Below, one piece after another: positions 51,319 to 61,798 of a stretch of 64,000 nucleotides of DNA. The first letter of the stretch is position 1; the number at the start of each line of letters is the position of its first letter. The DNA is from Sphingobacteriales bacterium. Its GTDB lineage: Bacteria; Bacteroidota; Bacteroidia; Chitinophagales; UBA2359. The notes under the pieces were generated by a model. It made no database searches, was not told the DNA's origin, and saw nothing but the letters and a program-made list of their open reading frames with translations. The stretch is from assembly GCA_016700115.1 (NCBI GenBank), contig CP064999.1, positions 4,278,001-4,342,000 on the forward strand, read 5' to 3'. Made by a program: the position numbers and the translations under genes.

Positions 51319-54186
51319 ATGTCAGAAAGGGTGAATATACTGTTAATAGAAGACAATCCCGGCGATGCAAGATTAGTCGAAATTTATTTGCAAAGCGCAA
51401 TTGGGTTTGAATTTACTTTAACCCATGCTGTCAGACTGTCCGAAGGTATTGGTTTGTCAAAAAACAATCCAATTTTTGATGTTATTTTGCTCGACTTGTC
51501 CCTGCCGGACTCTCAGGGATTTCAAACCCTAAAAACTGCTACCGCCGCCTTTCGAAAACAATCTTCCATCATCGTACTAACCGGATTAAACGATGAAAGT
51601 CTGGGTATTAAAGCCGTAGAATCTGGTGCTCAGGATTATTTGGTCAAAGATCAGATTGACACTACCCTATTGACTCGCTCAATCCTTCATGCCATTTCGC
51701 GCCGAAAAATGCAGTTGGAAGTAGAAACTACGGCCACCAATTTAAAACTTAGCGAAGAGCGGCTGTTGCTTGCTCAAAGAATTGCATTAATAGGCAATTA
51801 CGAATATCATCCACAGGAAAACTATATGTTTGCCTCAGGAGAAGTCTATTCCATATTGGAAGTTCCTGCCTCCCCAACCGATTTTACCCCCAATCACTTC
51901 TACGAAATTCTGAACACCCCCGCACATCAAAAGTCCGCAAAAGAGTTGTATCGGGAAATTTTGAAAAGCCGGCAAACTTCTTTCGACTTTGAACACCGGC
52001 TGTTTATCAAAAAAGACAGCCGGTATAAGTATATCCGGAACAAAGGGCAAATTGAATACAGTCCCGAAACCGGAAATGTCATCAAAGTGATTGGTGCAAT
52101 TCAGGACATTACTGCATTTAAATATGCAGAAGAAATGTTAATGCAAAGCCAGGAAAGGTATAAAATCGTATTCGAAGAATCGCAGGATGCCATTTACATG
52201 ACCACACAAAGTGGCGAGTTTGTCGAATTTAATCAATCATTGCTCAGCTTGCTGGGCTATTCCCGCAAAGAGCTATACGACATTCATTTCGATAAAATTT
52301 TTGCACAACCCGAACAGTTGAAAGAATTCAACACTCGATTGACTTTACACAAAAAGGTAAAAGATTTCGAAGTGGAACTGCAATGCCGGAATGGTCAGAT
52401 AATAGATTGCACCATCACCACCAAAGAATGGAAGTCTATTGAAGGGGACATCATGGGATTTCACGGAATCATCCGAGATATAACCTTGTTAAAACGCAAT
52501 CAGGAACTCATTAAAGCCAAAGAAATTGCAGAACAAACTGCACATCACAAAGAACAGTTTCTCGCCAACATGAGCCATGAAATCAGATCGCCAATGAATG
52601 TGGTCGTTGGAATGGCACATTTAATCGAGTCAACAAATCTCAATCCCAAGCAGGCAGAATATGTAAACGCTTTAAAGTTATCCTCGGACAACCTTTTGCG
52701 ATTGATAAACAATATTCTCGATTTCTCAAAAATAGAAGCCCACAAAATCGAGATAGAAAAAAGGCCGTTCAACCTTCATCATTTGATAAACGATCTTATT
52801 TCTACCAGTCAATTTGAAGCAAAGGAGAAGAATATAGACCTGTATTCCGTCATTTCAGAAACCTTACCTGAAATTGTCGTTGGCGATTCTGTCAGGTTGT
52901 ATCAAATCCTTAACAACTTATTGAGCAATGCGTTAAAATTTACACATCAGGGCAAAGTTGTTTTATCCGCAAGGGTAAAACAATCATCTGCAGTTTTACA
53001 GGAACTGACATTTTCAGTAGAAGATACGGGTATTGGCATCCCTTACGACAAACAACAAACCATTTTCGACAGCTTTACTCAGGCAGCAGACAGCACAGCC
53101 CGTCTTTATGGGGGCACCGGCTTAGGTCTGACCATAGCAAAAAGCTTAGTTGAATTATTGGGCGGTGAATTATCCGTCCAAAGTGAACCTGAAAAAGGGG
53201 CTGTCTTTTCGTTTAATATTTTCTTTGAAACAGCAATCAACGCCAATATTATAGAACCTGAACCTCCTTTGTTTCCTTTGGTCAGCAACAAAGAAAATCA
53301 GCATCATGACATTGTTAAGTCAGGAATGTTTGCCGGTAATATTCCGCATGACAACTTAGAAACGTTTGATTCCACACTTTCACCAGATAGTCAAGTTAAT
53401 ATCTTATTGGTCGAGGATCAGCGTTTAAATCAAATTGTGGCATCTGATTTGTTAAAAAAATGGTCTGAACACTTAAATATAGAAATTGCAAACAACGGCA
53501 AAGAAGCAATAGAAATGGTTGTTGAAAAAGGAAGTTTTTACCATTTGATTTTAATGGATTTGTCTATGCCTGTGATGGATGGGTTTCAGGCTACGCGGTT
53601 TATACGAGAACAGTTATCAGAGCCTGTTTGTAATATTCCGGTGATTGCTATGACTGCTCATGCTTACAACACAAACGCACAAAGATGCTACGAAGCAGGG
53701 ATGAACGAATTTATTACCAAACCAATAAAACCTGAATTGCTTTACAAAAGTATTGGAAAGGTTTTGGGATTATCAGAACGTCAAACAAACCTGCAAGAAC
53801 AAAACACAACAGACAAAACTTCTGGTTTAAACTTAGACTATCTCCGTTCTTTAGCCGGAAACGACAACGAAATTTTAATCGTCATGATTGAAACCCTAAT
53901 AGACGAATTGCCTGACGAATTAGAAACACTCACCAATTCCAAAGAAACCGGTGATTGGGAGGTTTTAAAAAGAACAGCCCATAAATTCAAATCAACCTGT
54001 GCATACATGGGCATGGAAGATATGGTCGAAATTGCCCGTAACATCGAAAATTTGTTATGGGAAGAAGAAAGTTCTGAGTTTCTCGACAATTGGGTAGCTA
54101 CACTAAACGAACAGTGTAATAAAGCATATTTGGAGCTGAAATTAACCTTGGAACTCCTGAAATCTGAACATCAATTGACGAATTAA
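51319..54186 (+). CDS. Hybrid sensor histidine kinase (REC-PAS-PAS-HisKA-HATPase-REC-HPt)
   Basis: A 955-residue cytoplasmic kinase without membrane segments. Domain order: receiver (about 5-120, Asp in VILLDLSLPDSQG), PAS (about 150-275), PAS (about 280-395), HisKA with FLANMSHEIRSPMN (His about 418), HATPase (NLLSNALKF, DTGIGIPYDK, GGTGLGLTIAKSL), second receiver (about 692-815, LILMDLSMPVMDG), and HPt (LKRTAHKFKSTCAYMG, His about 888). It can run a complete internal phosphorelay. It lies between two small receiver genes, which are likely input or output partners. The signal is not deducible. Confidence 0.92.
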   Translation: MSERVNILLIEDNPGDARLVEIYLQSAIGFEFTLTHAVRLSEGIGLSKNNPIFDVILLDLSLPDSQGFQTLKTATAAFRKQSSIIVLTGLNDESLGIKAVESGAQDYLVKDQIDTTLLTRSILHAISRRKMQLEVETTATNLKLSEERLLLAQRIALIGNYEYHPQENYMFASGEVYSILEVPASPTDFTPNHFYEILNTPAHQKSAKELYREILKSRQTSFDFEHRLFIKKDSRYKYIRNKGQIEYSPETGNVIKVIGAIQDITAFKYAEEMLMQSQERYKIVFEESQDAIYMTTQSGEFVEFNQSLLSLLGYSRKELYDIHFDKIFAQPEQLKEFNTRLTLHKKVKDFEVELQCRNGQIIDCTITTKEWKSIEGDIMGFHGIIRDITLLKRNQELIKAKEIAEQTAHHKEQFLANMSHEIRSPMNVVVGMAHLIESTNLNPKQAEYVNALKLSSDNLLRLINNILDFSKIEAHKIEIEKRPFNLHHLINDLISTSQFEAKEKNIDLYSVISETLPEIVVGDSVRLYQILNNLLSNALKFTHQGKVVLSARVKQSSAVLQELTFSVEDTGIGIPYDKQQTIFDSFTQAADSTARLYGGTGLGLTIAKSLVELLGGELSVQSEPEKGAVFSFNIFFETAINANIIEPEPPLFPLVSNKENQHHDIVKSGMFAGNIPHDNLETFDSTLSPDSQVNILLVEDQRLNQIVASDLLKKWSEHLNIEIANNGKEAIEMVVEKGSFYHLILMDLSMPVMDGFQATRFIREQLSEPVCNIPVIAMTAHAYNTNAQRCYEAGMNEFITKPIKPELLYKSIGKVLGLSERQTNLQEQNTTDKTSGLNLDYLRSLAGNDNEILIVMIETLIDELPDELETLTNSKETGDWEVLKRTAHKFKSTCAYMGMEDMVEIARNIENLLWEEESSEFLDNWVATLNEQCNKAYLELKLTLELLKSEHQLTN

Positions 54187-54275
54187 CCAATCACAACTTC
54201 CAACCCTTACTTATCTCCGGTAATTTTAACTTTCTAATTTAAACATCCCGGATTTTTATCCGTAACTAAAAAAAG

Positions 54276-54641
54276 ATGAAAATAATTGTTGTTGACGATG
54301 ATGTTATCATGCTGCAGGCCATCAAAACTATGCTGACTAAAAACGGGTACAAAGTATTCGCCACGACCGATGCTCAGGATGCAATTGATGCGTTGGAAGA
54401 CGAACATTTTGACCTGATTATTTCAGACATAATGATGCCTTATGTTTCAGGTATTGAACTGTTGAGCGCCATTAAAAAAGTAAAGAAAGAAATGCCGATG
54501 ATTATTATTTCGGCCTTAGATCAACAGGAAATCATCTTGACTGCTTATCAGGAAGGAGCGGATGATTTCATTAAAAAACCCATCAACCTGAGCGAATTGC
54601 AAATCAGGGTAAAACATATCCTGAACAAAAAAGAACATTGA
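54276..54641 (+). CDS. Stand-alone response regulator
   Basis: A 121-residue CheY-like receiver: IIVVDDDVIMLQAIK, phospho-acceptor Asp in LIISDIMMPYVSG (about residue 52), MIIISALDQQE and FIKKPINLSEL. No output domain follows. It lies 89 bases downstream of the hybrid kinase gene, and all three signalling genes point the same way. Confidence 0.88.
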   Translation: MKIIVVDDDVIMLQAIKTMLTKNGYKVFATTDAQDAIDALEDEHFDLIISDIMMPYVSGIELLSAIKKVKKEMPMIIISALDQQEIILTAYQEGADDFIKKPINLSELQIRVKHILNKKEH

Positions 54642-54714
54642 AAGTGAAGCCGGTTTCTGATTTATTTCAGGAATTTTAACCTTTGATTAAATCGAAAAAC
54701 CTAAAAATGCAGCG

Positions 54715-55995
54715 TTAATGAACACTTCCCATTAGCATATAAATAACTAAATACGCAAGTGCTCCACATATATAACCTAAAAAGGCTAAAAGGGTAATTC
54801 GCTTCACGTACCAGAAAAATTCAATCCGCTCTATACCCATTATGGCAACTCCTGCTGCCGAACCTATAATTAGTAAACTTCCTCCTGTTCCGGCACAATA
54901 AGCTAAAAATTCCCACAACTTATTGTCTATAGGGAATTGCTCTAAAGTGTACATTTTCATTGCCGCAGCAACCAACGGAACATTATCTACCACAGAAGAC
55001 AATATTCCGATAAGAAATACAATAACATCTAAATTGCCGATGGTGTTATTCAAAAAAGTGGCAGCATGTTCCAATGCTCCAATAGCACCTAAACAACCAA
55101 CGGCGGCAAGAATTCCAAAAAAGAACAAAATACTGGCTGTATCTACTCTGGATAAAGCGTGAATTGTCGAAAACTGATGTTTGTCGTCGTGTGATTTGTT
55201 CCTGTGCAATAATTCAGTAGTTAACCACATCAACCCTACCCCAAAAAACATACCCATGAAAGGAGGTAAATGAGTAATTGTTTTAAATATAGGAACAAAT
55301 ATCAAACAGCCAACACCCATTAACAAAATCAGTTTCCTTTCAAAAGAAGAAGTTGAAAACTCTTTTTTTATAGTGCGATCTTCAAAAGAACCATGCAGTA
55401 AAAACATCTGAGCAAAAAGAGGAACCAACATACAGACCAAACTTGGAAGAAACAATTGTTTAATTATTCCAAAAGCACTGATTCTATCACCAATCCAAAG
55501 CATAGTTGTAGTTACATCGCCAATCGGAGACCAGGCTCCTCCTGCATTGGCAGCGATGACAATCATACTGGCAAAAATCATGCGGTCTTCTTTTTGATGA
55601 ATAAGTTTTCTCAGCAAAGAGGCCATCACGATCGCCGTTGTTAAATTGTCAAGTACCGCAGACATAAAAAAAGCAAGTACACTTGTCGTAAACAGAAGAT
55701 TCCTTTTCTGATGTGTTGTTATTTGATTGGTAATCACCGTAAACCCTTCGTGAATATCTATCAACTCAACTATGGTCATTGCTCCCAGAAGGAAAAAAAG
55801 GATGTTCATGATTTCAGGCAGCAATTCATGCAGATTATGCTGAACTTCATGATAGTCGTTTGAGAGCAGTGCGTAAATAGTCCAGGTTAGGATGCCTAAA
55901 AGTATGGCGGAAACTGCTTTGTCTATTTTGAGGGGATGTTCTAAAGTAATGGCTAAATAACCGAATATGAAAATCAAAATAATTATAGCCTCCAT
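54715..55995 (-). CDS. nhaD: NhaD-type Na+/H+ antiporter
   Basis: A 426-residue membrane protein with about 11-12 helices. Diagnostic segments are FFLLGAMTIVELIDIHEGF, SAVLDNLTTAIVMASLLRK (the Asp is conserved in the ion-transporter superfamily), and ANAGGAWSPIGDVTTTMLW. A second LDN-like repeat, SSVVDNVPLVAAAMKM, is near residue 335. The protein exports sodium in exchange for protons. It is convergent with the response regulator gene, and no clear terminator is visible between them. Confidence 0.88.
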   Translation of the reverse strand: MEAIIILIFIFGYLAITLEHPLKIDKAVSAILLGILTWTIYALLSNDYHEVQHNLHELLPEIMNILFFLLGAMTIVELIDIHEGFTVITNQITTHQKRNLLFTTSVLAFFMSAVLDNLTTAIVMASLLRKLIHQKEDRMIFASMIVIAANAGGAWSPIGDVTTTMLWIGDRISAFGIIKQLFLPSLVCMLVPLFAQMFLLHGSFEDRTIKKEFSTSSFERKLILLMGVGCLIFVPIFKTITHLPPFMGMFFGVGLMWLTTELLHRNKSHDDKHQFSTIHALSRVDTASILFFFGILAAVGCLGAIGALEHAATFLNNTIGNLDVIVFLIGILSSVVDNVPLVAAAMKMYTLEQFPIDNKLWEFLAYCAGTGGSLLIIGSAAGVAIMGIERIEFFWYVKRITLLAFLGYICGALAYLVIYMLMGSVH

Positions 55996-56271
55996 AATGA
56001 AAAATTATTCCCGAAAAAGGTGAAATAGTTTTGAAGTGGCAAAGATAAAAATAAATCAAACCTGCAAAAGAATGATTTAAATTTATACCTATTCAATTAT
56101 GTAAATCACAGAAGTTTCCATCCAATCTTTTACCGGCATTAAGAAATGTCAGCGTATTTATTTATAGTACAAAACTGCGATTTACTGCTAAAGATTGACT
56201 TTTGTTAAGACAAGAATAAAAAAGTAAAGTATCAGTAACTTATCTTGCCTATTTGTCTTTTATATTCCACT

Positions 56272-56964
56272 TTAACGCTTGTCATAAACTAAAACCCTGT
56301 TTCCTGAAGTGCGGATTGCAAAACCTTCAGGAAATATTTGTTTAAATGTACTGCGGTAAAATACGGAAGAAACCCTACTTAAATCTTCATGATTGACCAT
56401 TGTATTGTACACGACCAATCCATCCGGACTCAATCTGTATTTTATATTCTCGAGAAACTCCAAACTCCTGAATTTTGAGGGGGTATTTGTATCAATGAAA
56501 ACATCAACTGCAATCAGGTCATATTGCTGAGTATCTAAAGCAACATAATCGTAAGCATCTGTACAGTGAAAGTTTATATTTTCTAAAACTTCAGGCAATA
56601 AAAACTGACGGGCAATTTGTATCACTGCATCATCAATTTCTACCACTTCATAAATCGCATTTTGATTAAAATACTGCTGTAACATAAATGGGATGCTGCA
56701 CAATCCGCCACCAAGTACTAATACCCTTTTTAAATGTCTTTTTGATATTTCAAGTTTTCTAAAAGGCAGGTAAAAAGTATCGTACAGGTCTTCATACGAA
56801 TAAGTTGAATTACCGGAATCTAACCGCAACCGCCCTTTGCTCAATCTTACATCAAGTACCGGATTATAATTGCTGCTCAGTTTAACAAGAAGCTGTGGGT
56901 AGATATAACTCAGCCAATATTTGAAAGGGGAAACAGCAACAGATTTTGGTAGTTTGTGAGGCAT
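56272..56964 (-). CDS. Spermidine synthase-like methyltransferase-fold protein
   Basis: A 230-residue protein with the core of the spermidine synthase family: KRVLVLGGGLCSIPFML (nucleotide loop, about residues 79-95), YEVVEIDDAVIQIARQF, and YDLIAVDVFIDTN near residue 150. Real spermidine synthases have GGGDGG in the first loop and a DxxD active pair; here the loop is GGGLCS and the second part is FIDTNTP, so aminopropyl transfer is uncertain. A carboxynorspermidine synthase-like gene lies 2.7 kb away, which may hint at polyamine metabolism. Confidence 0.65.
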   Translation of the reverse strand: MPHKLPKSVAVSPFKYWLSYIYPQLLVKLSSNYNPVLDVRLSKGRLRLDSGNSTYSYEDLYDTFYLPFRKLEISKRHLKRVLVLGGGLCSIPFMLQQYFNQNAIYEVVEIDDAVIQIARQFLLPEVLENINFHCTDAYDYVALDTQQYDLIAVDVFIDTNTPSKFRSLEFLENIKYRLSPDGLVVYNTMVNHEDLSRVSSVFYRSTFKQIFPEGFAIRTSGNRVLVYDKR

Positions 56965-57041
56965 AACCGGTTAGATTCTGTGTGCAATGATAGAAAAATA
57001 CCTTGCCATTCAGCTAATTTCCCAACAAAAAAACATAGTTG

Positions 57042-57072
57042 TTGGTAAAATGGTGCTTAGAGCGTATTTTTG
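57042..57072 (+). promoter_or_regulatory. Probable promoter of the pyrophosphatase gene
   Basis: TTG at 57042-57044 is followed after 20 bases by TATTTTTG at 57065-57072, which fits the TAnnTTTG consensus. The untranslated leader would be about 130 bases. Confidence 0.5.
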
Positions 57073-57209
57073 CGCGCCAAATTTAAAAATTCAATTTATT
57101 TTATGTGTTGAGATTGCACAATAAGTGAGAAGACAAAAAATTGTTTTATCCACTCATTGTTCAACTTGTTGTTACTTGATTTTTATATAACATTACAATA
57201 ACGAAATCT

Positions 57210-59396
57210 ATGTCTGTTGTTTATCTTGTCCCTATAATTGCTTTGCTGGGATTTGTTTACATGTTTGTCAGAACATCCTGGATCAACAAACAATCTATCG
57301 GTACGCCTGAAATGGAGCGAATAAGTAAGTTAATTGCCAACGGTGCTATGTCCTTCCTGAAAGCAGAATATCGGGTATTGGCCATTTTTATAGTGATTAC
57401 AACGGTTTTGTTAGGTGCCTTGAGCCTGACAGATGCGAACTCTTCTCCTTTAATTATGATTGCCTTTGTAGTAGGAGCTGTTTTTTCAGGAACTGCCGGA
57501 TTTATCGGAATGAGGGTGGCTACCCGAGCCAATGTAAGAACTGCAAATGCCGCCCGAAGCAGTTTGTCAAAAGCCCTGGATATTTCTTTTGCCGGAGGTA
57601 CCGTAATGGGAACAGGAGTGGTGTCATTAGGATTGTTGGGGCTTAGCTTACTATTCCTTTTGTTCAATTATCTATTTAACACCGGCAATACAGATGCGGA
57701 AATGATGCGCGTTCTAAACGTGCTAACCGGTTTTTCATTAGGTGCAGAAAGCATCGCTTTGTTTGCCCGTGTTGGAGGTGGAATTTATACAAAAGCGGCA
57801 GACGTAGGTGCCGACCTTGCCGGTAAAGTAGTTGCCGGAATACCCGAAGACGATCCGCGCAATCCGGCTGTAATTGCCGATAACGTTGGCGATAATGTGG
57901 GCGATGTTGCCGGAATGGGTGCTGACTTGTTCGGCTCTTATGTCAGTACAGTTTTAGCAACTATGGTTTTGGGCGTTTTGGTAAAAGCTAATTCAGCCGA
58001 TCAAAGTTTTGCAGCAGTATATTTGCCTTTGCTCATCGCTGCTATCGGTACTATTTTTTCTGTAATCGCATTTTTTGCGGTTAAGGTAAAAGAAAACGGA
58101 AATCCACAAGCTGCACTCAATCGGGGCAATTTTATTGCTATCGCTTTAACCGCAATAGCTTCTTATTTTGTGATCACCCATATTCTTCCTGCAAATTGCG
58201 AAGAATACAAAAAATTACCTGACGGAACATTAACACTGATTAACAGTTTTCCGAGCATCAATATTTTCTTCAGCGTTTTGATTGGCTTGGTAGTCGGAGG
58301 ACTAATCAGCTTAGTAACCGAGTTTTATTGTGCAATGGGTCGTCGCCCTGTTAACAGCATTGTAAAGCAATCTTTATCAAGTCCGGCTACCAACATCATC
58401 GGAGGACTTAGTATCGGCATGGAATCAACTGCTTTACCCACCATAATCCTGGCTTCCGGCATTGTTGTTTCTTACATTGTTGGCGGGTTGTTCGGAGTTG
58501 CTATGGCTGCTGCCGGTATGATGGCAACAACAGGAATTCAATTAGCCATTGATGCTTTCGGTCCGATTGCCGATAACGCCGGAGGAATTGCTGAAATGAG
58601 CGGGCTGCCCAAAGAAGTTCGTAAAAATACGGATACTTTAGATGCTGTCGGAAATACTACTGCAGCAATAGGTAAAGGATTTGCAATTGCTTCTGCTGCA
58701 TTGACTGCTTTAGCTTTGTTTGCCGCTTTTATGGAAATCACACATCTTCAGTCGCTCGACATAGCCAATCCGAGAGTTTTGGGTGGCATGTTAATCGGCG
58801 GTATGATTCCTTATTTGTTTTCGTCTTTGGCTATCAGCTCAGTTGGAAGAGCAGCTAATGCTATGGTTCAGGAAGTAAAGCGCCAGTTTGATGAAATTAA
58901 AGGTTTATTGCAAGGCAAGGAAGGTGTTACAGCCGATTACGATACCTGTATTACCATATCTACAAAAGCAGCAATCAGAGAAATGATGGCACCCGGTATT
59001 TTGGCTTTATTAGCGCCTACTGTGGTTGGTTTTGCTTTCGGACCGGCTGTTTTAGGAGGTTTATTGGCAGGCATTTTGGTTTCTGGTCTTTTACTTGCCA
59101 TGTTTCAGTCTAATGCCGGTGGCGCATGGGATAACGCTAAAAAATCTTTTGAAGCCGGTGTGATTATTGACGGAGTTACACATTACAAAGGCGGTGATGT
59201 TCATAAAAATTCCGTTGTTGGAGATACCGTAGGAGATCCTTTTAAAGATACAAGCGGACCCTCAATGAATATTTTGATTAAACTTTCAATGATTGTTGCT
59301 TTAATTATTGCCCCCTACATAGCAAAAATACATCCTGCGGACCATTCTAATAATGCTCCGGTTAAACCCTTAATAGAACAAGTCGAAAAAGGATAA
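57210..59396 (+). CDS. hppA: Membrane-bound ion-translocating pyrophosphatase
   Basis: A 728-residue protein with about 16 membrane helices. The substrate site [40 protein letters not shown] is present in pieces around residues 197-235, as is the C-terminal [14 protein letters not shown]. It couples pyrophosphate hydrolysis to pumping of sodium or protons. In the K+-dependence segment ([11 protein letters not shown], about residue 490) the residue is Ala rather than Lys, which marks the K+-dependent class; many Na+ pumps belong to it. Pumped ion not decided by eye. Confidence 0.93.
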   Translation: MSVVYLVPIIALLGFVYMFVRTSWINKQSIGTPEMERISKLIANGAMSFLKAEYRVLAIFIVITTVLLGALSLTDANSSPLIMIAFVVGAVFSGTAGFIGMRVATRANVRTANAARSSLSKALDISFAGGTVMGTGVVSLGLLGLSLLFLLFNYLFNTGNTDAEMMRVLNVLTGFSLGAESIALFARVGGGIYTKAADVGADLAGKVVAGIPEDDPRNPAVIADNVGDNVGDVAGMGADLFGSYVSTVLATMVLGVLVKANSADQSFAAVYLPLLIAAIGTIFSVIAFFAVKVKENGNPQAALNRGNFIAIALTAIASYFVITHILPANCEEYKKLPDGTLTLINSFPSINIFFSVLIGLVVGGLISLVTEFYCAMGRRPVNSIVKQSLSSPATNIIGGLSIGMESTALPTIILASGIVVSYIVGGLFGVAMAAAGMMATTGIQLAIDAFGPIADNAGGIAEMSGLPKEVRKNTDTLDAVGNTTAAIGKGFAIASAALTALALFAAFMEITHLQSLDIANPRVLGGMLIGGMIPYLFSSLAISSVGRAANAMVQEVKRQFDEIKGLLQGKEGVTADYDTCITISTKAAIREMMAPGILALLAPTVVGFAFGPAVLGGLLAGILVSGLLLAMFQSNAGGAWDNAKKSFEAGVIIDGVTHYKGGDVHKNSVVGDTVGDPFKDTSGPSMNILIKLSMIVALIIAPYIAKIHPADHSNNAPVKPLIEQVEKG

Positions 59397-59419
59397 AAAA
59401 CTTAAGATTTTCAGCATAA

Positions 59420-59456
59420 AAAATGCCTGACAACAGTATTGTCAGGCATTTTTTGT
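59420..59456 (+). terminator. Rho-independent terminator of hppA
   Basis: AAAATGCCTGACAA pairs with TTGTCAGGCATTTT around the loop CAGTA, followed by a T-rich tail, 24 bases after the stop codon. Confidence 0.88.
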
Positions 59457-59587
59457 TTTATTTTGAACATACCGATTTTATCATTCGGTCTTTTGATACA
59501 AGCTTTTAAAAGTTTGACTCTTCAGTCATAATTTGCCATCAATACAGCAATAATAAAGAATGAAGAAAATTGACTTTTTTGGAAAAA

Positions 59588-59620
59588 TTGAAATAAGAAA
59601 TGGTTCATTTCTTACTTCAA
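59588..59620. repeat. Single hairpin of the 31434-31676 type
   Basis: TTGAAATAAGAAATGG pairs with the following CATTTCTTACTTCAA, giving a nearly perfect 33-base palindrome. Arms resemble those of the hairpin cluster 28 kb away (AAGTAAGAAA/TTTCTTGTTT). It lies between two converging genes and could serve as a bidirectional terminator. Confidence 0.65.
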
Positions 59621-59662
59621 TTTGTTTTGGTTTGTCTTTTTTTCTAATAAAAACCACCCTAA

Positions 59663-60871
59663 TCAGGAGGGATACTCAAAAGCAAGTTTGATGTTAAATT
59701 GTTCATGCCAGGGTAAACCATGTTTATTCAACATTTCCATAAAAGGATCGGGGTTAAATTCCTCGACATTCCAAACACCGGGTCTCATCCAAAGTCCTTT
59801 TAACATCATCATTGCACCAATCATTGCGGGTACACCGGTAGTATAGGAAACAGCCTGAGCCTGAACTTCTTTAAAGGATTCGGCATGGCTGCAATTGTTG
59901 TAAACAAAATAAGTCAGTTCCTTGCCATCTTTACCAATTCCCTTAATCTGACAACCGATGGAGGTTTCACCGGTGTAATTTTCTCCCAACGAAGAAGGTT
60001 CGGGTAAAACTGCTTTCAGAAACTCTAAAGGAACAATATCAATTCCCTGATACCGGATAGGTTTGATGCTTGTCATTCCAACATTTTGAAGCACGTTTAG
60101 GTGTGTAATATATTGTTGACCGAAAGTCATCCAAAACCTGGCCCGCTTCAAAGTCGGAAAGTTTTTGGTTAAAGATTCCAATTCTTCATGAAACAATAAA
60201 TAGGATTCCCGATCCCCTATGTTGGGATAAGCAACCGGTTGATGAATGGACATTGGAGGGATTTCAACCCATTCTCCGTTTTCAAAATACTTGCCGTTTT
60301 GAGTAATTTCCCTGATATTGATTTCCGGATTAAAATTGGTTGCAAACGCCTTACCATGATTGCCGGCATTGCAATCTACAATGTCTAAATAGTGCATTTC
60401 CTTGAAATGATGCTTTGCGGCATAAGCTGTAAACACTCCGGTAACGCCCGGATCAAATCCACATCCCAACAAAGCCATGATGCCCTTATCTTCAAACCTT
60501 TTTTTGTATGCCCATTGCCAGCTATATTCAAACTTTGCCTCGTCCTTTGGTTCATAATTTGCCGTATCTAAATAATGAACTCCTGTTTGAAGACATGCAT
60601 CCATTATCGGTAAATCCTGATACGGCAAGGCTAAATTGATTACTAAATCGGGGCGATATGATTCAATCAATTGAGCCAATTCCGGCACATTATCTGCATC
60701 AACTTGTGCTGTTTTTACCCTGTTGCCTCCAATTTCATTTGCAATTGCCTCACATTTAGACAAAGTACGGCTGGCCAGCATAATGTCGGAGAAAACATCG
60801 GGGTTCATAGCACATTTTTTAACCACAACATTGCCAACACCTCCTGCACCGATAATTAATACTCTACCCAT
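59663..60871 (-). CDS. Carboxynorspermidine synthase-like / saccharopine dehydrogenase family protein
   Basis: A 402-residue NAD(P)-dependent enzyme: Rossmann motif MGRVLIIGAGGVGNVVV at the start, DLVINLALPYQDLPIMDACL, HYLDTANYEP, and LLGCGFDPGVTGVFTAYA. These match the carboxynorspermidine dehydrogenase branch of the saccharopine dehydrogenase family, which condenses a diamine with aspartate semialdehyde in polyamine synthesis. Saccharopine reductase activity is an alternative. The ATG at 60871 is used because the Rossmann motif starts there; an upstream ATG would add 18 poorly conserved residues. Confidence 0.82.
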   Translation of the reverse strand: MGRVLIIGAGGVGNVVVKKCAMNPDVFSDIMLASRTLSKCEAIANEIGGNRVKTAQVDADNVPELAQLIESYRPDLVINLALPYQDLPIMDACLQTGVHYLDTANYEPKDEAKFEYSWQWAYKKRFEDKGIMALLGCGFDPGVTGVFTAYAAKHHFKEMHYLDIVDCNAGNHGKAFATNFNPEINIREITQNGKYFENGEWVEIPPMSIHQPVAYPNIGDRESYLLFHEELESLTKNFPTLKRARFWMTFGQQYITHLNVLQNVGMTSIKPIRYQGIDIVPLEFLKAVLPEPSSLGENYTGETSIGCQIKGIGKDGKELTYFVYNNCSHAESFKEVQAQAVSYTTGVPAMIGAMMMLKGLWMRPGVWNVEEFNPDPFMEMLNKHGLPWHEQFNIKLAFEYPS

Positions 60872-61030
60872 TAGTTTGATGTTTGAATTTGAAGAAGAAT
60901 GGCGCAAAGATAGAATAAAAACCATCTAAATAAAATCATATTGACATAAGGTACTGAACTGTCAGGTATAATAATTGGGAAAGCAGCAGGAACTTATGTA
61001 TTTTGCAGCAAACAATTTTTATCTAATTCT

Positions 61031-61600
61031 ATGTCGTCCGAAAATTTGCCATTTATCGAACATACGGGATTCAAGGATTTATTAGTTATTAACCCTCCGG
61101 TTTTTTACGATGAAAGAGGGTATTTTTTTGAGAGCTACAACTCAAAATTATTCGTACAGCATCATTTGTGGTACAATTTTGTTCAGGACAATCAAGCATT
61201 TTCAAGGTATGGAGTTTTGCGAGGGCTTCACTATCAAAAGAATCCTCACGCACAAGCTAAACTTGTTCGTGTTACACAAGGCAAAGTGTTTGATGTGGTG
61301 GTTGATCTAAGAACTGATTCGGAAACATGCGGCAAATGGTATGGTATATTATTGTCGGATGAGAACAAAAAACAATTGCTGGTACCCAAGGGATTTGCAC
61401 ATGGTTATGTTGTTTTGAGCAAAACCGCAGAATTTGTTTACAAATGCGATAATTATTATCACCGTCAAAGCGAAGCAGGTATTCGATACAACGATCCTTT
61501 TTTGAATATTGATTGGCAAATCCCAAATGCCGATTTAATCATATCTTCAAAAGACCTTCAGCTACCTTCTTTTGCCGATTCTATTCCATTTATCCCCTAA
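61031..61600 (+). CDS. rfbC: dTDP-4-dehydrorhamnose 3,5-epimerase
   Basis: A 189-residue cupin enzyme of dTDP-L-rhamnose synthesis. Family residues seen are PPVFYDERGYFFESYN, FVQDNQAFSRYGVLRGLHYQ (with the catalytic His), GKVFDVVVDLR, VPKGFAHGYVVLS and YYHRQSEAGIRYNDP, ending LNIDWQIP. The length is normal. It is isolated from other rhamnose genes in this window. Confidence 0.92.
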   Translation: MSSENLPFIEHTGFKDLLVINPPVFYDERGYFFESYNSKLFVQHHLWYNFVQDNQAFSRYGVLRGLHYQKNPHAQAKLVRVTQGKVFDVVVDLRTDSETCGKWYGILLSDENKKQLLVPKGFAHGYVVLSKTAEFVYKCDNYYHRQSEAGIRYNDPFLNIDWQIPNADLIISSKDLQLPSFADSIPFIP

Positions 61601-61798
61601 TAAAACTGCAATTAATCGGATATCAGATAACTGAAAGAAAAAGGATAGGTACAATTGATTTACAAATCTTTGAGATTCGTTAATTCATAGTATTTAATCT
61701 GTTTGATTGTACCAATTAGCTGGGATAAACGTTACCTTTGTACTAAATTTCATAAATGTAAATCAAGACTTTTTGCTCATTTTTAAACAAATCACAAC